A stretch of 64,000 bases of DNA from Bifidobacterium breve (GTDB lineage: Bacteria > Actinomycetota > Thermoleophilia > Solirubrobacterales > Solirubrobacteraceae), in NCBI GenBank assembly GCA_945889475.1, contig CAMDBT010000002.1, positions 1-64,000 of the forward strand, written 5' to 3'. Positions 19,512-29,827 of this stretch are shown in pieces. Numbering within the stretch: the first letter of the stretch is position 1; each line of letters opens with the position of its first letter. Both the position numbers and the translations under genes were made by a program. The notes beneath the pieces were generated by a model that saw only the letters and a list, made by a program, of their open reading frames with translations, ran no database searches and was not told the DNA's origin.

Positions 19512-20783
19512 ATGGCAACCAATCAGAGGACCGTCGCTGAGCTCTGCGCTGAGGCGAAGGCGGCGGCGCCCTACTTGGCGCGCGCGCCGAGCGAACAGAA
19601 AGAGGCTGCGCTGGAGGCTTTAGCTAGCTCGCTCGAAGCGCGCTCGGCGGAGCTGCTAGAGGCCAACGCGCTCGATCTCGCGGCCGGCGAGGCGGAGGGG
19701 CTGTCGGCGGCGCTGCTCGACCGGCTGTTGCTCGACGGGGAGCGGATTGCGGTCATCGCCGCCGGCGCCCGCGAAGTGGCAACGCTCGACGACCCGGTCG
19801 GTGAACTGATTGAGCAGCGCCAATTGGAGAACGGACTCGATCTGCGCAAGATGCGGGTGCCGCTCGGTGTCGTCGCGGTCGTCTATGAGGCGCGGCCGAA
19901 TGTAACGATCGACGCTTCGGCGCTCTGTCTGAAATCTGGTAATGCGTGTCTCTTACGAGGATCCGGCTCGGCCAAACACTCCAACGCGCTAATGAGCGAG
20001 ATTGCCGCCGACGCCGCCGAATCGGTCGGCCTGCCGCGAGCCGTGATCACGCTCGTTGACGGCGGGCGTGACCAGCTCGCTGAACTGGCAACGCAGAATG
20101 GAATCGTCGACCTGATCGTTCCGCGCGGGGGAGAAGGACTCAAAGCGGCGCTTGAGCAGGTCGCAACGGTTCCAGTCCTCTATGCGGCCTCCGGCAACTG
20201 CCATGTTTACGTCGACCGCGCCGCCAACCTCAGCCAGGCTGCAGCAATCGCGATCAACGGCAAGGTGCAGCGTCCAGGTGTTTGCAACGCCGCTGAGACG
20301 CTGCTGATCCACCGCGACGTGGCGGCTGAGTTTGTGCCGACGATCGTGGATCAGATGGTCGCCGCAGGCGTTGAGCTGCGGGTTGACGGGCCAACGCGCG
20401 AGTTCGCTGGCAGCGAACGCGGCGCGCATCTGACCGAGGCCAGCGAAGAGGATTGGGCGACCGAGTTCCTCGAACTGATTCTCGCCGTCAAGGTCGTCGA
20501 CTCAGTAGACGAGGCGATTGAGCACCTCACGCGCTACGGCAGCGGTCACTCTGAGGCGATTGTCACCGAAGACGAGGCGGCCGCCAGGGCCTTTGAACTT
20601 GGCGTCGACGCGGCCTGCGTCTACGTCAACGCTTCGACGCGCTTCACCGACGGCGCCGAGTTTGGAATGGGAGCCGAGATCGGTAACTCGACGCAGAAAC
20701 TGCACGCCCGTGGTCCGATTGGCTTGCGCGAGCTTTGCACCTTCAAGTACGTGATCAGCGGCAATGGGCATGTGCGCGCGTGA
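19512..20783 (+). CDS. proA: Gamma-glutamyl phosphate reductase
   Basis: Second step of proline synthesis: NADPH-dependent reduction to glutamate semialdehyde. The 423-aa protein belongs to the aldehyde dehydrogenase superfamily. Seen: MRVPLGVVAVVYEARPNVT, the SGNACLLRGSGSA cofactor region, the catalytic Cys in QRPGVCNAAETLL and the late GPIGLRELCTFKYV segment typical of ProA. ATG 19512 is preferred to GTG 19473, which would add 13 residues of no family likeness. The stop overlaps nadD by GTGA. Confidence 0.96.
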   Translation: MATNQRTVAELCAEAKAAAPYLARAPSEQKEAALEALASSLEARSAELLEANALDLAAGEAEGLSAALLDRLLLDGERIAVIAAGAREVATLDDPVGELIEQRQLENGLDLRKMRVPLGVVAVVYEARPNVTIDASALCLKSGNACLLRGSGSAKHSNALMSEIAADAAESVGLPRAVITLVDGGRDQLAELATQNGIVDLIVPRGGEGLKAALEQVATVPVLYAASGNCHVYVDRAANLSQAAAIAINGKVQRPGVCNAAETLLIHRDVAAEFVPTIVDQMVAAGVELRVDGPTREFAGSERGAHLTEASEEDWATEFLELILAVKVVDSVDEAIEHLTRYGSGHSEAIVTEDEAAARAFELGVDAACVYVNASTRFTDGAEFGMGAEIGNSTQKLHARGPIGLRELCTFKYVISGNGHVRA

Positions 20784-21376
20784 GCAGCGTCGGGCTCTTC
20801 GGTGGCAGCTTCAACCCGCCACACCTCGGTCATCTGATCTGTGCTCAAGAGGCCGCCGAGCAGCTCCAGTTGGAATCCGTGTTCTTGGTTCCCTTGCACA
20901 CACCGACCCAGCGCGAGCTGGAAGCCGATCCCGGCCCAAAGTCCCGCCTTGCCCTCTGCGAAGCCGCGGTGGAAGGAAGTCAGCGGTTGGCTGTGAGCGC
21001 GATTGAAGTCGAACGTGGCGGGATCTCCTACAGCATCGAGACGCTCCGCAGCTGGCGCGAAGCCAATCCTGACGACGAGCTGACCTTGATCATCGGCCAA
21101 GATGTCGCCGCAGACTTTCCGAGCTGGCGCGAGCCGGCCGAGCTGCTGGAACTGGCGCGGCTTGCCGTCGTTTCGCGCGAAGGGGAGTCGGAGTTGCTGC
21201 TCGCCGAAGAGCTGAGCGCCGGCTTTCCCGGTAGTGATGTGGTCGGCGTGACGATGACTCGGATTGACATCTCATCGTCGCTGGTTCGTGAGCGGGTTGG
21301 GGCAGGCCACTCAATCGAATACTTGGTTCCAGCGCCTGTTGCTGATCTGATCGAAGAGGCTGGCTGGTACCGATGA
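20780..21376 (+). CDS. nadD: Nicotinate-nucleotide adenylyltransferase
   Basis: Adenylates nicotinic-acid mononucleotide in NAD synthesis. The 198-aa protein starts at GTG overlapping proA (GTGA). It shows GGSFNPPHLGH, the nucleotidyltransferase (T/H)xGH signature, and DISSSLVRERV, the matching C-terminal ISxxxR motif. The upstream extension of the frame lies in proA and is rejected. nadD-rsfS is one of the most conserved pairs in bacteria. Confidence 0.95.
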   Translation: MSSVGLFGGSFNPPHLGHLICAQEAAEQLQLESVFLVPLHTPTQRELEADPGPKSRLALCEAAVEGSQRLAVSAIEVERGGISYSIETLRSWREANPDDELTLIIGQDVAADFPSWREPAELLELARLAVVSREGESELLLAEELSAGFPGSDVVGVTMTRIDISSSLVRERVGAGHSIEYLVPAPVADLIEEAGWYR

Positions 21377-21774
21377 GCGCCGCCGCAAAGCCGATCGCGA
21401 CGACCGAGATGGTTGACCTAATCACCGCTTACGCCCAACGACCGAAGGCCGTCGACTTGGTCGTTCTCGACCTCAGCGGAGCGTCGGCCTTCACGGACGC
21501 TTTCGTGATCGCGACCGGCCGCAGCGACCGTCAGGTCAAAGCAATCCACGACGCGATTCATCAGGCGATGAAAGACGACCATGCGATCTTGCCTAACCAC
21601 GTCGAAGGGCTAGCCGAGGCCAGCTGGGTGCTGCTCGACTACGGCGATGTGGTCGTCCACATCTTCACCCCGGCAACGCGCGACTACTACCGGCTCGAGA
21701 TGCTCTGGGGCGACGTTCCGCAGCGCTCGATCGGTGGCGGCGAAGGAGATCCGCTGGCCGAGGTTTCGCAGTGA
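21373..21774 (+). CDS. rsfS: Ribosomal silencing factor RsfS
   Basis: Binds ribosomal protein L14 and blocks subunit joining under nutrient limitation. The 133-aa protein has the family core: VVLDLSGASAFTDAFVIATGRSDRQVKAI, the conserved Trp segment EASWVLLDYGDVVVHIFTPATRDYYRLEMLWGD. The start overlaps nadD by ATGA and the stop overlaps apt by GTGA. Confidence 0.95.
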   Translation: MSAAAKPIATTEMVDLITAYAQRPKAVDLVVLDLSGASAFTDAFVIATGRSDRQVKAIHDAIHQAMKDDHAILPNHVEGLAEASWVLLDYGDVVVHIFTPATRDYYRLEMLWGDVPQRSIGGGEGDPLAEVSQ

Positions 21775-22295
21775 CGACGCTCCGCCCGGAAGACTTCGCA
21801 ACTACTCATGATTGGCCGAAGCCGGGCGTTCTTTTCTACGACATCGCCCCCGTGATGCGAGACGCTGGGCTGCTCGCAGCGACGACGGCGGAGTTGATCG
21901 GCGCCGCGCAGGAACTCTTCGCTGAGGTCGACTACGTTGTTGCGCCTGAGGCGCGTGGTTTTCTCTTCGGCCCGGCGTTGGCTGTTGCCCTTGGTGCCGG
22001 GTTCATCCTCGCGCGCAAGCCGGACAAGCTGCCGCCACGGACAAGCTCGGCCGAATATGAGCTCGAATACGGCGTCGAGCAGCTCCATATCCACGACAAC
22101 GAGCTCGGCGGAGCGCGGGTGCTGATTCATGACGACCTGCTCGCCACCGGCGGCACGGCGGGGGCCCTCGTCGAGTTGATGCTCGGCGCCGGCGCAATCC
22201 CAGTCGGTGCGGCGTTCGTCAGCGAGATTCCGGCGCTGGCTGGTCGCAAGGCGCTCGGCATGCTGCCGGTGACAACGCTGGTCGCGTTCAGCTGA
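21771..22295 (+). CDS. apt: Adenine phosphoribosyltransferase
   Basis: Purine salvage: converts adenine and PRPP to AMP. The 174-aa protein begins at GTG. It shows the early WPKPGVLFYDIAP segment, PEARGFLFGPALA, RKPDKLP, the EYGVEQL hood region and the PRPP-binding loop VLIHDDLLATGGTAGAL. Apt at the end of a proBA-nadD-rsfS cluster is unusual; in many bacteria apt sits beside relA. The 4-nt overlap shows translational coupling to rsfS. Confidence 0.93.
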   Translation: MTTLRPEDFATTHDWPKPGVLFYDIAPVMRDAGLLAATTAELIGAAQELFAEVDYVVAPEARGFLFGPALAVALGAGFILARKPDKLPPRTSSAEYELEYGVEQLHIHDNELGGARVLIHDDLLATGGTAGALVELMLGAGAIPVGAAFVSEIPALAGRKALGMLPVTTLVAFS

Positions 22296-22395
22296 ACGGG
22301 GTCTAATCCGAAAGGGATGAAATCCAATCAGTTTTTTATAGTATCGCTCGCGCAGTGTTTACCTACTTGATTCGAACAGAAAGGCAGACCTCAAC
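22296..22395. other. AT-rich intergenic region before the carbonic anhydrase gene
   Basis: About 100 bp, one of the longest gaps here. It has a run of six T followed by TATAGT (22338-22343), a fair -10 hexamer that would give a leader of about 45 nt. A weak GGAT-GAA-ATCC hairpin lies 6 nt before the T-run and could be a poor terminator for apt. A gaaaggcag ribosome site precedes the ATG of the next gene. Confidence 0.35.
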
Positions 22396-22887
22396 ATGAG
22401 CATTACCGACGAACTGCTCGCCAGCGCGGCAGAGTACGAAGCGAACTTCGAGAAGGGTCATCTTCCGATGCCTCCGGCGCGCAAGGTCGCGATTGTCGCA
22501 TGCATGGACGCGCGACTGCACGTTTACGGACTGCTTGGCCTTGAGGAAGGCGAGGCCCATGTGATCCGCAACGCCGGCGGCGTGATCACCGATGACGAGA
22601 TCCGCTCGCTGGCAATTTCGCAGCGGCTCTTGGCAACCGAAGAGATCGTCCTGATCCACCACACCGACTGTGGGATGCTGACCTTCACCGACGACGACTT
22701 CAAGGCCTCGATCCAAGCCGAAACCGGTATCAAGCCGGAATGGGCTGCGGAGTCGTTCACCGACGTCGATGAAGATGTCCGCCAGTCGCTGGCCCGGATC
22801 CAAGCCAGCCCGTTCATCCCGCTGAAGGACAACGTTCGCGGCTTCGTCTACGAGGTCGAGACCGGCGCTCTGCGCGAGGTCAAGTAG
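22396..22887 (+). CDS. Beta-class carbonic anhydrase, small Rv1284-like type
   Basis: Zinc enzyme predicted to hydrate CO2 to bicarbonate in the cytosol. In 163 aa the zinc ligands are C36, H89 and C92 (CMDAR and HHTDCG). D38 and R40 form the conserved Asp-Arg dyad. The family is compact and matches the mycobacterial Rv1284 group in length and in the IRNAGG segment. It is a single gene with its own leader and ribosome site, followed by a strong hairpin. Assignment is by motif; activity is not shown here. Confidence 0.9.
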   Translation: MSITDELLASAAEYEANFEKGHLPMPPARKVAIVACMDARLHVYGLLGLEEGEAHVIRNAGGVITDDEIRSLAISQRLLATEEIVLIHHTDCGMLTFTDDDFKASIQAETGIKPEWAAESFTDVDEDVRQSLARIQASPFIPLKDNVRGFVYEVETGALREVK

Positions 22888-22898
22888 AACCGAGCGGT

Positions 22899-22937
22899 GC
22901 CGGAGCGCTGAGCGAATAGAAGCGCTCGGCCTCCGGC
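22899..22937. terminator. Strong hairpin after the carbonic anhydrase gene
   Basis: GCCGGAG and CTCCGGC close the base; after one bulged C, GCTGAGCG pairs with CGCTCGGC (one G-U), around an 8-nt loop AATAGAAG. That gives about 15 base pairs. It lies 11 nt past the stop and also downstream of the convergent tRNA gene. No U-tract follows. Confidence 0.6.
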
Positions 22938-22958
22938 GGCCGCCCGAACGATTGGTAA

Positions 22959-23031
22959 TGGAGCTGAGGGGGCTCGAACCCCTGACCTCCGCCATGCCAT
23001 GGCGGCGCTCTCCCAGCTGAGCTACAGCCCC
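22959..23031 (-). tRNA. tRNA-Ala, anticodon GGC
   Basis: A 73-nt cloverleaf on the minus strand. The acceptor GGGGCTG pairs with CAGCTCC plus discriminator A. The D arm is GCTC-AGCTGGGA-GAGC, the anticodon stem CCGCC/GGCGG closes loop ATGGCAT with anticodon GGC, and the T arm is AGGGG-TTCGAGC-CCCCT. The G3-U70 wobble pair that marks tRNA-Ala is present. The 3' CCA is not encoded. It reads Ala GCC codons, very common in this GC-rich genome. Confidence 0.97.
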
Positions 23032-23087
23032 AAGTGAGGCGTCAGTGTAGCGGCGAGCGGTTGCGGGCTGCTGCCTGCGGCGGCCGG

Positions 23088-23093
23088 TAATCT
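23088..23093 (+). promoter_or_regulatory. -10-like box of leuS
   Basis: TAATCT ends 12 nt before ATG 23106. The gap lacks a clear ribosome site. It lies between the divergent tRNA-Ala gene and leuS. Confidence 0.45.
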
Positions 23094-23105
23094 AGCCCGG
23101 CAGCC

Positions 23106-25568
<2,463 letters not shown>

Positions 25569-25636
25569 ACGCTTCGTGCGTGATCTTGGCGCGGTTAGGT
25601 AACGGGCGCGTGCTGGCCGCGTAACGCCAGCGCTCG

Positions 25637-25642
25637 TAGCGT
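25637..25642 (+). promoter_or_regulatory. Leaderless-type -10 box of comEA
   Basis: TAGCGT ends 7 nt before GTG 25650. An in-frame GTG at 25644 is only 1 nt from the box, too close, so the box selects the later start. Confidence 0.5.
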
Positions 25643-25649
25643 CGTGGCC

Positions 25650-26264
25650 GTGCGACCGATCCCACGACCAGCGCTCATCGCCGCCGCCGTCGTGGCCGTC
25701 GTTGGCCTGGCGCTCGGCGGCAAATCGCTCGCGCAGCAGCGGCCACCGAACGGCCCTGCCGCCTCCGCGGCGCCATTCCAGCAGGCCGCCAACTCGCCCA
25801 CCGCTGCGCCGCTCGGGCTGGTCGAGCGCGGCGACCGGCGCGCCGTCGTTCACGTCGCCGGCGCTGTGCGTCGGCCTGGGGTTTACAGGCTTGCGGCCGG
25901 CGCGCGCGTGCGCGACGCCGTGCGCCGGGCTGGCGGCGCTTCGAGCGGCGGCGACGCCAACGCGATCAACCTCGCGGCCAAGTTGGTAGACGGGGCGCAG
26001 GTGATCGTGCCAGCCAAGGCTGGCGACACCGCCGCTGGCGCCGTGGCTCCCGCCACGACCGCTCCCGCAACAGCTCCAATCAGCCTCAGCAACGCTACCG
26101 CCGAGCAGCTCGACGCGCTCGATGGAGTTGGCCCGGCGACGGCCGAGAAGATCATTCAGTGGCGCGAACAGCACGGCGGCTTCTCCAGCGTTGAGGATCT
26201 TGGCGAGGTGCCGGGGATCGGCCCGAAGAAGCTTGAGGCGCTGCGCTCGCAAGTCACCCCTTGA
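25650..26264 (+). CDS. comEA: ComEA-type DNA-binding protein for DNA uptake
   Basis: Membrane-anchored DNA receptor of natural transformation. The 204-aa protein starts with a basic N-terminus and one transmembrane helix (about residues 8-22). A Pro/Ala linker leads to an SLBB domain (VHVAGAVRRPGVYRL). The C-terminal helix-hairpin-helix domain reads LSNATAEQLDALDGVGPATAEKIIQWREQHGGF and VPGIGPKKLEAL. These are the standard ComEA parts in order. The stop overlaps comEC by TTGA. Confidence 0.93.
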   Translation: MRPIPRPALIAAAVVAVVGLALGGKSLAQQRPPNGPAASAAPFQQAANSPTAAPLGLVERGDRRAVVHVAGAVRRPGVYRLAAGARVRDAVRRAGGASSGGDANAINLAAKLVDGAQVIVPAKAGDTAAGAVAPATTAPATAPISLSNATAEQLDALDGVGPATAEKIIQWREQHGGFSSVEDLGEVPGIGPKKLEALRSQVTP

Positions 26265-28510
26265 GCGCCGCTGCGCTCGCGCTGCGCGAGCACCCGCGCC
26301 ATCTGCTGGCAGGCTCCCTAGCGACTGGGCTTGCGCTCGCCTGGCGCTCGCCGCTGCTGCTCGCCGCGCTGCTGCTGGCGGCCGCAGCGCTGACGATCGC
26401 CGCCCGGCTCAGGGCGCGGCTCCTACTAGCCCTGCTGGCGGCGCTGTTTGCCGGCGTGCTGCTCGCAGACGCCCGACTGGTGGTGCTCGACCGGTCGCAG
26501 ATTAGGCCACTGATTGGCCACGCCGTCGACGGCGAAGTGAGCTTCATTCAGGCGCCGCGGCTAAACAGCTTCGGCTGGTCGGCGCTCGGGCGGCTGCGCG
26601 GCGAGCCGGTGCTGGTTCGAGGCAGTGGGAAGGCGCCGGAGCTCGCCGTCGGCGAAACCGCCAACGTCGCCGGCTCGCTGCGGCCGCTCGGAGCAGGCGA
26701 CGGCTGGCTCGCCGCCCAGCACGTGCGAGCGATTCTGAAACTACGCTCGCTGCAGATCACCGGGCGCCGACGCGGTGGCCTTGCCGGCTTGATCGACCGG
26801 ATTCGTAGCCGCGCCACAGCGGCGCTCAGCGCGCAGCTGCCGTCAGCCGAAGCGGGCCTGCTGCGCGGGATGACGCTCGGCGACGACAGCGCGATGCCGA
26901 CCGAGCTGCGTGACGCAATGCGCCGCTGCGGCCTCGGGCACCTCGTCGCCGCTTCGGGCGCCAACGTCGCGCTGCTCGTATTGCTTGTCTTCGCGCTCGG
27001 CGCCGCGCTTTCCGCTCCCCGCGCAGCCCGTCTGGCGTGCGCGCTGGTGGGAATCGCGCTCTATGTTCCGCTGGCCGGAAGCGGCGCCTCAATTCAGCGC
27101 GCCGGGGTAATCGGTGCGGCCGCGCTAGTTGCGGCGATCGCCTCGCGGCCAAGCTCGCGTTGGTACGCGCTACTACTGGCCGCAATAGTCACTCTGGCGC
27201 TCGACCCGCTGGCCTGCGAACAGGCTGGCTGGCAGCTCAGCTTCGCGGCAGTTGCGGCGATCGGGCTGCTGGCAGCGCCGCTGCGCTCGCAGCTCGAGCG
27301 ACGTGACGTGCCGACGTTGATTAGCCAGCCGCTGGCGCTCACGGCCGCGGCGACGCTTGGCAGCGCGCCGATCGCCGCAGCCAGCTTCGGAACCCTCTCG
27401 CTTGTTTCGCTGCCGGCAAACCTTGCGGCGGCGCTGATCGTCGCGCCGATCACCTGGCTGGGCATGGTTGCAGCTGTCGTTGGTCAGCTCTCGACTCCGC
27501 TCGCTGCGCCGCTGACCTGGGTCGCCTACTGGCCGCTCAGCGCGGTCGTCGCGATCGCGCGGCTGAGCGCCGCGCTACCGGCCGCGCAGATCAGCGCCGG
27601 CGGCCCTGCCGTCGCCGCTGGCTGCCTCAGTGTGGGGCTGCTGGTGCGCTTTGGCGCCAGCCGCAGATACGCAGTCGCCGCGAGCGTGCTCTGCGCCGTG
27701 CTGGCCGCGACCGCGGTGTTGGTCGGCCGCCATAAGCCGGCTCTAGCGGCGCCGCCGACGGGCACGGTGCGGGTAAGTTTTCTCGACGTCGGCCAAGGCG
27801 ACGCGACGCTGCTGCAGAGCGACGGGCACGCCGCGTTGGTTGACAGCGGCCCAGCGGGCGGCGGAGTTGTCGAGCGGCTGCGCGAGGAAGGCATCGAAGC
27901 GCTCGACCTGCTCGTCGCCACCCACGCCCAGTCAGATCATCTCGGCGCTGCGGACGAGGTTCTGGACGCATTCCAGGTCGGCGCGCTGCTCGACGGCCGC
28001 GACGGCGTTGTCGGGCCAGAAGCGACGGCGATGGAAGAGAGCGCCCGACGCAACGACGTGCCACTGGTCGTTGCGGCGGCCGGGGATTCGATCACGCTTG
28101 GCTCGCTAAGCCTCCAGATCGTCTCGCCTCCCGCCGACTCTCACCCAACCCCAGGCGCCGACCCAAACCAGCGCGCAACCGTGATTCTCGCCGAAGCGCC
28201 CGATCTGACGCTGCTGCTGACGGCCGATGCCGAATCGGGCCTGCTTGCCCCGCTCTCGTTGCCAACGATCGACGTCCTCAAGGTCAGCCACCACGGCAGC
28301 TCCGACGAAGCTCTTCCACGCCTGTTGCAGCAGCTTCAACCGCGGCTCGCGGTGATCGAGGTCGGCGCCGGAAACAGCTACGGCCACCCGGCCGCGGAGA
28401 CGCTGGGCGCGCTGAACAGGGCCGGTGTGCCGGCTTTTCGAACCGATAAAGACGGCACCGTGCGGATTGAGGCCGACCGCAACGGGTTGCGCGTCCAGCG
28501 ACCGACCTAG
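26261..28510 (+). CDS. comEC: ComEC/Rec2 competence DNA channel
   Basis: Polytopic membrane protein thought to carry single-stranded DNA across the membrane. The 749-aa protein begins at a TTG overlapping comEA. N-terminal helices and a soluble OB-like region (about 85-165) come first, then the competence domain with the signature GLLRGMTLGDD...LGHLVAASGANVALL and about nine more helices. The C-terminal metallo-beta-lactamase domain shows FLDVGQGDATLLQ, LVATHAQSDHLGA and VSHHGSSDE. The metal-binding residues for a nuclease appear intact. comEA-comEC-holA is a common order. Confidence 0.94.
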   Translation: MSAAALALREHPRHLLAGSLATGLALAWRSPLLLAALLLAAAALTIAARLRARLLLALLAALFAGVLLADARLVVLDRSQIRPLIGHAVDGEVSFIQAPRLNSFGWSALGRLRGEPVLVRGSGKAPELAVGETANVAGSLRPLGAGDGWLAAQHVRAILKLRSLQITGRRRGGLAGLIDRIRSRATAALSAQLPSAEAGLLRGMTLGDDSAMPTELRDAMRRCGLGHLVAASGANVALLVLLVFALGAALSAPRAARLACALVGIALYVPLAGSGASIQRAGVIGAAALVAAIASRPSSRWYALLLAAIVTLALDPLACEQAGWQLSFAAVAAIGLLAAPLRSQLERRDVPTLISQPLALTAAATLGSAPIAAASFGTLSLVSLPANLAAALIVAPITWLGMVAAVVGQLSTPLAAPLTWVAYWPLSAVVAIARLSAALPAAQISAGGPAVAAGCLSVGLLVRFGASRRYAVAASVLCAVLAATAVLVGRHKPALAAPPTGTVRVSFLDVGQGDATLLQSDGHAALVDSGPAGGGVVERLREEGIEALDLLVATHAQSDHLGAADEVLDAFQVGALLDGRDGVVGPEATAMEESARRNDVPLVVAAAGDSITLGSLSLQIVSPPADSHPTPGADPNQRATVILAEAPDLTLLLTADAESGLLAPLSLPTIDVLKVSHHGSSDEALPRLLQQLQPRLAVIEVGAGNSYGHPAAETLGALNRAGVPAFRTDKDGTVRIEADRNGLRVQRPT

Positions 28511-28513
28511 ACT
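28508..28513 (+). promoter_or_regulatory. Leaderless-type -10 box of holA
   Basis: TAGACT overlaps the comEC stop codon and ends 7 nt before GTG 28521. TTGCGC 15 bp upstream is a poor -35. It argues that holA starts at this GTG with almost no leader. Confidence 0.55.
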
Positions 28514-28520
28514 GACGCCG

Positions 28521-29492
28521 GTGCCAGAGTTTCAGTCCGCCTACCTAATCCACGGCGAGGACCACGGCCGCGTTTGGGAGCGGCGTGGCAAGCTCGCCGC
28601 GCTCGCCGAGGCGGGGGGCGGCGCGGGCGGTACCGAGCAGTTCGACGCCGCGATCAGCGACCCCGCCGCGGTTGCCGCTGCGCTAAGCGCGATGACCTTT
28701 GCGATCGGTTGGCGCTTCCTGATCGTCGCCGGCTGCGAGCGCTGGCGCGAGGCCGACGTCAAAGCCGACTTAGCGGCGGCGCTGGCAGCGATGCCCGAAC
28801 AGACGACGATCGCCTTCTTCGCCTGCGAGGATGGCCGCCAGCAGGCTCCCGAGGCGCTACACAAGGCGGTTAAGGCGCTCGGAGGCACGATCGCCAACGA
28901 GGGCGTGTTGAAGGCGAAGGAGCTCCCGCCGTGGGCGATCGCTCAAGCGAAGGGGCTTTCGATCACGCTAGACGGGGCCGGCGCGCAGGCGCTGATCGCC
29001 CAGGTCGGCGACCGCCAGCAGCGGATTCTGCGCGAGCTCGAGAAGCTGGCGCTGGAGTACGGGCCGGGGGCGACGATCGGTGTTGAGGAGGTAAGCGAGT
29101 CGGCTGCCAACTCGTCCGAGCTGCTGGTCTGGGGTCTGGTCGATGCGATCGTTGCGCGTGATCAGCGCACGGCGCTCGTCACCTATTTACGGTTGCGCGA
29201 TCAGAACGAGGATCCCGGCCGACTCGCCGTTCAGATTGTGCGGCGTCTGCGCGACGTGACGGCAATCGCCCAACGGCTCGAAGCCGGCGCGTCGGAGTCG
29301 CAGGCCGCGGCCGGAATCGCCGGTGGCAGCTGGGCAGTCAAGAAGCGGCTGGCCGAAGCGCGCGGCGCCGACCCGCAACTGCTGCGCGAAGCGACCGAAG
29401 CGCTGGCCGCGCTGGAACTCGCAAGCCGCGGTGGCAGCGCGCTCGACCCAGACACAGAGACGCTGCGCGTAATCGAGCGGATTGCCGCTTAG
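28521..29492 (+). CDS. holA: DNA polymerase III delta subunit
   Basis: Clamp-loader subunit that opens the sliding clamp. The 323-aa protein begins VPEFQSAYLIHGEDHGRVWER, the usual N-terminus with a degenerate AAA+ domain. Then come FLIVAGCERWREADV, a Trp-containing helix (PPWAIAQAKG) and the C-terminal collar domain with LVWGLVDAIVARDQRTAL and QIVRRLRD. Sequence identity in this family is low, so position after comEC counts. It converges on rpsT, 7 nt away at the stop. Confidence 0.9.
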   Translation: MPEFQSAYLIHGEDHGRVWERRGKLAALAEAGGGAGGTEQFDAAISDPAAVAAALSAMTFAIGWRFLIVAGCERWREADVKADLAAALAAMPEQTTIAFFACEDGRQQAPEALHKAVKALGGTIANEGVLKAKELPPWAIAQAKGLSITLDGAGAQALIAQVGDRQQRILRELEKLALEYGPGATIGVEEVSESAANSSELLVWGLVDAIVARDQRTALVTYLRLRDQNEDPGRLAVQIVRRLRDVTAIAQRLEAGASESQAAAGIAGGSWAVKKRLAEARGADPQLLREATEALAALELASRGGSALDPDTETLRVIERIAA

Positions 29493-29494
29493 GG

Positions 29495-29519
29495 CGCGCT
29501 AGGCGCTTGCGCCAGCGCG
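29495..29519. terminator. Hairpin at the holA/rpsT convergence
   Basis: CGCGCT-(A)-GGCGC and GCGCC-AGCGCG form an 11-bp stem with one bulged A and a TT turn. It starts 3 nt past the holA stop and includes the last codons and stop of rpsT, so it can act in both directions. No U-tract follows. Confidence 0.55.
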
Positions 29520-29765
29520 GATCCGCGTGGCGCGGGACTTCTTGCGCGAGCCGGTGTTCTTGTGCAACGCGCCGTGCGCGACAGCCTTGTCGATCGTCGA
29601 AGCGAGCTTCAAGTGCTCGGCGTCGGCAAGCGAATCGTCGCCAGCTTTTACCGCGTTTTCAAGGCGACGCTGGTAGGTCTTGATCGCCGACGTATAACGA
29701 CGGTTCTCAAGCCGCTCGCGCTCGCTGCGGGCATTGCGCTTCTTCTGTGAATTGAGATTGGCCAT
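29499..29765 (-). CDS. rpsT: 30S ribosomal protein S20
   Basis: Binds the 5' and 3' minor domains of 16S rRNA. The 88-aa basic helical protein starts MANLNSQKKRNARSERERLENRRY and ends with HKNTGSRKKSRATRIRAGASA. The family helix KLASTIDKAVAHGALHKNTGSRKKSR is clear. It is the only minus-strand gene between holA and murJ and the only ribosomal protein gene transcribed that way here. The open frame continues upstream, but the ATG is fixed by homology and by the promoter box. Confidence 0.97.
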   Translation of the reverse strand: MANLNSQKKRNARSERERLENRRYTSAIKTYQRRLENAVKAGDDSLADAEHLKLASTIDKAVAHGALHKNTGSRKKSRATRIRAGASA

Positions 29766-29776
29766 AGCCGATGGCG

Positions 29777-29782
29777 ATTCTA
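29777..29782 (-). promoter_or_regulatory. -10 box of rpsT
   Basis: On the minus strand TAGAAT ends 11 nt before the rpsT ATG. It lies about 30 bp from the divergent murJ box, so the two promoters share a narrow region. Confidence 0.5.
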
Positions 29783-29812
29783 GCGTGCCGCCGATTCGCG
29801 GGGTCCGACCCA

Positions 29813-29818
29813 TAGGAT
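29813..29818 (+). promoter_or_regulatory. Leaderless-type -10 box of murJ
   Basis: TAGGAT ends 9 nt before GTG 29828, with no ribosome site in the gap. Confidence 0.5.
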
Positions 29819-29827
29819 TGAGCGCTA

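Noticed and set aside
22310-22345. Intrinsic terminator after apt based on six T
   Set aside because: The preceding hairpin has only four base pairs and is 6 nt away from the T-run, so support is weak; kept only as a note in the intergenic entry.
23032-23105. T-box or other leader riboswitch before leuS or valS
   Set aside because: The space before each start is too short and has a -10 box within 6-12 nt of the start codon.
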